Below, one piece after another: positions 60,849 through 64,000 of a stretch of 64,000 nucleotides of DNA. Below the pieces are notes generated by a model, which saw only the letters and a list, made by a program, of their open reading frames with translations, made no database searches and was not told where the DNA came from. The translations under genes were made by a program, and so were the position numbers. The first letter of the stretch is position 1. Every line of letters begins with the position of its first letter. Source of the stretch: Bradyrhizobium quebecense (GTDB lineage: Bacteria > Pseudomonadota > Alphaproteobacteria > Rhizobiales > Xanthobacteraceae); the NCBI RefSeq assembly GCF_013373795.3, contig NZ_CP088022.1, forward strand, positions 558,001 through 622,000, given 5' to 3'.

Positions 60849-62021
60849 CTATGCTGCCGCAACCGTTTTGCGCGGGGCGAGCGAGTGAACGAGGCAGCTC
60901 GCATCAGCCAGATGCACCAGCCGTCCGGCTGATATTACGGCGACGATGCGCGGCCGCTGCGGCACCTTGTCGTCGACGACGATGATGTCGGCGCGGCGGC
61001 CCGCGGCAATCACGCCGCGATCGGCAAGCCCGGCCGCGCGTGCCGGCGCCGACGAGATCAGGTCCCAGGCCTTGGTGAGCGGCAGGATGCCATCGGCGGC
61101 GAGGCGGAACGCGGCGAGCAGTTGCGCCGGATAATAGTAGTCCGACGCCAGCACCGAGCAGAGGCCCTGTGCGATCATGTCGGATGCCTTGGTCCAGCCG
61201 GTGTGGCTGCCGCCGCGCACCACATTGGGCGCCCCGAACACGATGAAGTCGCCCGCGGCCGCGGCATCGCGCGCGGTCTCTTCATTGACGGGGAATTCGG
61301 CGATCGTGGCGCCGAGCGCGCGAAACTCCTGGCGCATCGCCGGGGTGTTGTCGTCATGCGAGAGCATCCGAATGTTCGCCGCGCGTGCTGCGGCCGCCAG
61401 TCGTGCGATCGAGGCGGGCACCACGGGACGGCGCGCCACGATCCGATCGAGCATGTCGTTGACGGCTTCGACGGAGAGCCCGGTGCGTTCGGCCAGCTGG
61501 TTGCGCTTCTTCGGCTTGACGTTGCTGTGGTCGTTGAAGGCGAACAGGTCGATGCGGCCTTCGGTGAGCCATTGAATGATCTCGGCTTCGGCTTCGAGAT
61601 TGTGGGTCTCGTGACGCAGGTGGAAGCGCGTATCGGCGGCGAGCTGCGGCCGCAGCGCCTCGATCGCATCGAGCAGCTTGCGCGCGTTCTCCGCGCTGCG
61701 CAGGCCGGGCTCCCACGACCAGGTCGTGCCATGGAAGACGGTGGTGATGCCGTTGGCGATCGCTTGCCGGTCGCTGTCGATCAGCGCCACGTCGGTCGGG
61801 AAATCGACGCCGGGGCGCGGCATCATCTGCCGCTCGAACGCATCGCCGTGCAGATCGATGATGCCGGGCAGCACCAGCAGGCCGCCGGCATTGATGTGGA
61901 GCGCGGCGCGGCCCTGTTCGGCGTCGAGCGCGCCGATGTCGCGGCCTGAGGTCCGCAGCGAGGTCTCGACCAAGGCACCGTCAACCAGCGCGCGTCCGCC
62001 CTCGATGAAAATGTCCGTCAC
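60849..62021 (-). CDS. phnM: Alpha-D-ribose 1-methylphosphonate 5-triphosphate diphosphatase
   Basis: A 390-residue amidohydrolase-fold enzyme with metal ligands H58 and D60 in LHGDAFERQMMPRPGV, ETHNLEAEAE, FNDHSN and MLSHDDNTP, all characteristic of PhnM. It removes pyrophosphate from the triphosphate intermediate of the C-P lyase pathway. The start is GTG at 62021 with a GGAG site. It lies 14 bases after the hexapeptide acyltransferase stop and heads towards DUF1045, so these three genes form one transcript. Confidence 0.93.
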   Translation of the reverse strand: MTDIFIEGGRALVDGALVETSLRTSGRDIGALDAEQGRAALHINAGGLLVLPGIIDLHGDAFERQMMPRPGVDFPTDVALIDSDRQAIANGITTVFHGTTWSWEPGLRSAENARKLLDAIEALRPQLAADTRFHLRHETHNLEAEAEIIQWLTEGRIDLFAFNDHSNVKPKKRNQLAERTGLSVEAVNDMLDRIVARRPVVPASIARLAAAARAANIRMLSHDDNTPAMRQEFRALGATIAEFPVNEETARDAAAAGDFIVFGAPNVVRGGSHTGWTKASDMIAQGLCSVLASDYYYPAQLLAAFRLAADGILPLTKAWDLISSAPARAAGLADRGVIAAGRRADIIVVDDKVPQRPRIVAVISAGRLVHLADASCLVHSLAPRKTVAAA

Positions 62022-62035
62022 GATACGGTGCTCCG

Positions 62036-62683
62036 TTATTTATTCCGTGATTGGGATACGGCCTCGGCCTCGTACTTGTCGAGAAATTCCTCGACCGCGA
62101 GCGTGCGGAAGTCGGGCAGGACACGACGAAGTGTTTCGTGATCCCAGTCCCACCACGCGAGGGCTGTGAGGCGATCCGCTGCTGTCTCGGAGAAGCGCCG
62201 CTTGACCGGACGCGCCGGATTACCGGCAACGATGGTGTAGGCGGGCACATCCTTGGTCACGATCGCGCCTGCAGCGACGACAGCGCCGGTTCCGACGTTC
62301 CGGCCCGGCAGCAGGATCGCACCGTGACCGATCCAGACATCATGGCCGATATGCACGCGATGCGCACGTCGCCAGTTGAAGAAGTCGGTGTCGTCGCTCT
62401 CGCCGGGAAAATAGGCGCTGGCGCGGTAAGTGAAATGCGCCTGCGTCGCGCGATGCATCGGGTGGTTGCCGGGATTGATGCGGGTCATCGCCGCGATCGA
62501 GCAGAACTTGCCGATCGAGGTGTAGGTGATCTGGCTGTCGTTCACGACGTAGGAATATTCATCCATGCTGACTTCAAGCAGGATGGTGCGCGCGCCGACT
62601 TCGGTATATTTGCCGAGCTTGCTCTCGCGCACCGACGCAGTCGGGTCGATCGTCGGCACAACCGAGAGTGTTTTTCCGGCCAT
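62036..62683 (-). CDS. Phosphonate-cluster hexapeptide-repeat acyltransferase
   Basis: The 215-residue protein has left-handed beta-helix hexapeptide repeats ([52 protein letters not shown]) and closes with [15 protein letters not shown]. It matches the acetyltransferase-like family associated with phn genes. The ATG at 62683 is preceded by GGAGG at five bases and gives the usual family start; an upstream ATG at 62764 lies inside a Pho-box-like repeat. The acceptor is not known; acetylation of aminoalkylphosphonates is possible. Confidence 0.83.
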   Translation of the reverse strand: MAGKTLSVVPTIDPTASVRESKLGKYTEVGARTILLEVSMDEYSYVVNDSQITYTSIGKFCSIAAMTRINPGNHPMHRATQAHFTYRASAYFPGESDDTDFFNWRRAHRVHIGHDVWIGHGAILLPGRNVGTGAVVAAGAIVTKDVPAYTIVAGNPARPVKRRFSETAADRLTALAWWDWDHETLRRVLPDFRTLAVEEFLDKYEAEAVSQSRNK

Positions 62684-62762
62684 CAGGGCCTCCGCAAATT
62701 TTGCAAATCGTTGGCTTCCGGGGAGATGCGGGCTCGTCATCGGGACGCTTGATGACAACATC

Positions 62763-62780
62763 ATGACGTTGCGATGACGT
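62763..62780 (-). promoter_or_regulatory. Pho-box-like direct repeat for the minus-strand phn genes
   Basis: On the minus strand ACGTCAT-CGCA-ACGTCAT gives two seven-base units with an 11-bp period, matching the layout of Pho boxes (CTGTCAT-N4-CTGTCAT) at five of seven bases per unit. It lies 80 bases before the acyltransferase start. Confidence 0.45.
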
Positions 62781-62829
62781 CAAACGAACGGCAGAGGAGG
62801 GGTGTGGACGATCGCCGCACTGCAATGTC

Positions 62830-62847
62830 ACGTCACATAACTGTCAA
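62830..62847 (+). promoter_or_regulatory. Pho-box-like direct repeat for phnC-phnD
   Basis: ACGTCAC-ATAA-CTGTCAA has the 11-bp period of a Pho box; the second unit matches CTGTCAT at six of seven bases. It lies 46 bases before phnC. PhoB control under phosphate starvation is the expected regulation. Confidence 0.45.
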
Positions 62848-62893
62848 GCACCGGGGATAGCGATGGCCCAACGCGACGCGGTTGGAGCATTGC

Positions 62894-63709
62894 ATGCTGG
62901 TGGTGGAAGGTTTGACGTGCCGGTTCGGCACAAAGGCCGCAGTCGATAACGCATCCTTTTCGATCGCGCCGGGCAGCTTCGTCGGCGTGATCGGCCGCTC
63001 CGGTGCCGGCAAGTCGACATTGCTGCGGATGATCAACCGTCTCGCCGATCCGACCTCCGGCCGTATCCTGTTCGAAGGCACTGACGTGACGGCGTTGCGC
63101 GGCAAGGCGCTGCGGCAGTGGCGGGCGCGCTCGGCGATGATCTTCCAGCAATTCAATCTCGTCGGCCGCCTCGACGTGCTGACCAACGTGCTGATGGGAC
63201 GGCTTGCCCAGATCCCGTCCTGGCGTTCGCTGGCGCAGGTCTGGCCGGAGCAGGACAGGGTGCTTGCGCTGTCCGCTCTCGAGCAGTTCGACATCGCCCA
63301 GCTCGCGGCGCAGCGCGCCGACCAGCTCTCCGGCGGCCAGCAGCAACGGGTCGCGATTGCCCGCGCGCTGGTGCAGGAGCCCGACATCATTCTTGCCGAC
63401 GAGCCGATCGCTTCGCTCGATCCGCGCAACACCAAGATCGTGATGGATGCGCTGCTGCGCATCAACAAGCATTTCGGCATCACGGTGCTCTGCAACCTGC
63501 ATTCCCTCGACCTGGCGCGAACCTATTGCGATCGCCTGATCGGCATGGCGGCGGGTCGCGTGGTGTTCGACGGCGCCCCCGCGGCGCTGACCGACCATAT
63601 TGCCCGCGAGCTCTATGACCTCGAGGCCAATGACGTCATGGGCGCGGCACCGCTGCCCGAGCCCGATGGCGCAACTGCTCCGGCGCTCGGCACCGCAGCC
63701 GCGGCCTGA
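62894..63709 (+). CDS. phnC: Phosphonate ABC transporter ATP-binding protein
   Basis: The 271-residue ATPase has Walker [12 protein letters not shown] (K40), the signature [15 protein letters not shown], and Walker [31 protein letters not shown] after the Q-loop is characteristic of PhnC. The last 25 residues are a loose Pro/Ala-rich tail. The ATG at 62894 is preceded by GGAG at seven bases. It energises phosphonate uptake; phnD follows after 75 bases and the permease genes are expected beyond the window. Confidence 0.92.
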   Translation: MLVVEGLTCRFGTKAAVDNASFSIAPGSFVGVIGRSGAGKSTLLRMINRLADPTSGRILFEGTDVTALRGKALRQWRARSAMIFQQFNLVGRLDVLTNVLMGRLAQIPSWRSLAQVWPEQDRVLALSALEQFDIAQLAAQRADQLSGGQQQRVAIARALVQEPDIILADEPIASLDPRNTKIVMDALLRINKHFGITVLCNLHSLDLARTYCDRLIGMAAGRVVFDGAPAALTDHIARELYDLEANDVMGAAPLPEPDGATAPALGTAAAA

Positions 63710-63784
63710 GCGGCGCATTTTCGAAAAACAGGGCAACCGGGCATTTCGCCCGGCCAACAGGCGTAACTACCAAAGAGGGGTAAC

Positions 63785-64000
63785 ATGATCACTCGTCGCA
63801 TCATTCTGGCCGGCGCCGCTGCGCTGGCATTTGCAGGATCGGCTTCGGCCGAGGACTGGAAGACCAAGTATCCGGAGATTACCTTCGCGGTGATTCCCGC
63901 CGAAAACGGGTCCGGCGTTACCGAGCGCTACGGCCCGCTCACCGAATATCTGTCGAAGGAACTCGGCATCAAGGTGACCCTGCGCGTCGCCAACGACTAC
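63785..64000 (+). CDS. phnD: Phosphonate ABC transporter substrate-binding protein, N-terminal part
   Basis: The first 72 residues are present before the window ends. A signal peptide (1-22, ending ASA) is followed by EDWKTKYPEITFAVIPAENG and TERYGPLTEYLSKELG, typical of the start of PhnD periplasmic proteins. The gene follows phnC and has a GAGGGG ribosome site. It would capture phosphonates for the importer. Confidence 0.88.
   Translation, partial: MITRRIILAGAAALAFAGSASAEDWKTKYPEITFAVIPAENGSGVTERYGPLTEYLSKELGIKVTLRVANDY

Noticed and set aside
62684-62764. Longer N terminus for the hexapeptide acyltransferase
   Set aside because: The extension crosses a Pho-box-like repeat and lacks family similarity, while ATG 62683 has a GGAGG site.

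Overview
The window looks like a chromosomal segment of an alphaproteobacterium, most likely Bradyrhizobium or a close relative. This rests on uniformly high GC, tightly packed operons with ATGA overlaps, abundant Liv- and Aap-type ABC transporter genes, and several intergenic palindromic repeats of the kind seen in that group. I saw no rRNA, tRNA or CRISPR array. The assignment is by pattern recognition; no search was run.

Region 1 (1-17,034) is a catabolic island for an unidentified organic acid. The plus strand carries the end of an acyl-CoA synthetase, a phosphotransferase, an unknown protein, then a two-subunit Rieske dioxygenase, a crotonase-fold enzyme, an SDR, an alpha/beta hydrolase and an acyl-CoA dehydrogenase. 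The facing minus-strand operon encodes an FAD oxidoreductase, a complete Liv-type importer (livF, livG, livH, frameshifted livM, livK), a large acyl-CoA ligase and a quinone-reductase-like flavoprotein. A TetR regulator closes the block, and a shared sequence element lies in front of both operons.

Region 2 (17,199-36,202) is mixed: a DUF417 membrane protein, two serine-hydrolase (beta-lactamase-fold) proteins, glgC-glgA for glycogen, a multi-rhodanese protein, an SMP-30-like exported protein, a MocR regulator divergent from a DUF983 gene, two MFS transporters, an IS5 remnant and a frameshifted SAM-cyclase-ATPase gene. Palindromic repeats are dense here and in places form part of coding ends.

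Region 3 (36,225-47,945) is an amino-acid/amide uptake and metabolism block. An RpiR regulator, a class III aminotransferase, an Aap-type binding protein and an Asp/Glu racemase face two Aap-type permeases, a FadR-type regulator, two paralogous amidases and an orphan Liv-type binding protein. A strong inverted repeat sits between the two arms. An IS30 element follows, inserted within an intergenic palindromic repeat.

Region 4 (49,503-56,949) holds a compact set for nitrogenous compounds: a CnbZ-like protein, a Tat-exported flavin amine oxidase, a c-type cytochrome and an exported RidA, then an exported M20 peptidase, aspartate dehydrogenase, nicotinamidase and a divergent hemC paralogue. The oxidase-cytochrome-RidA trio reads as a periplasmic amine-oxidising chain and is the most interesting functional proposal here.

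Region 5 (56,976-60,048) pairs a second Rieske oxygenase with a crotonase, divergent from a LysR regulator across a perfect 27-bp palindrome. Region 6 (60,085-64,000) is a phosphonate cluster: DUF1045, phnM and a hexapeptide acyltransferase on the minus strand, divergent from phnC-phnD, with Pho-box-like repeats facing each way.
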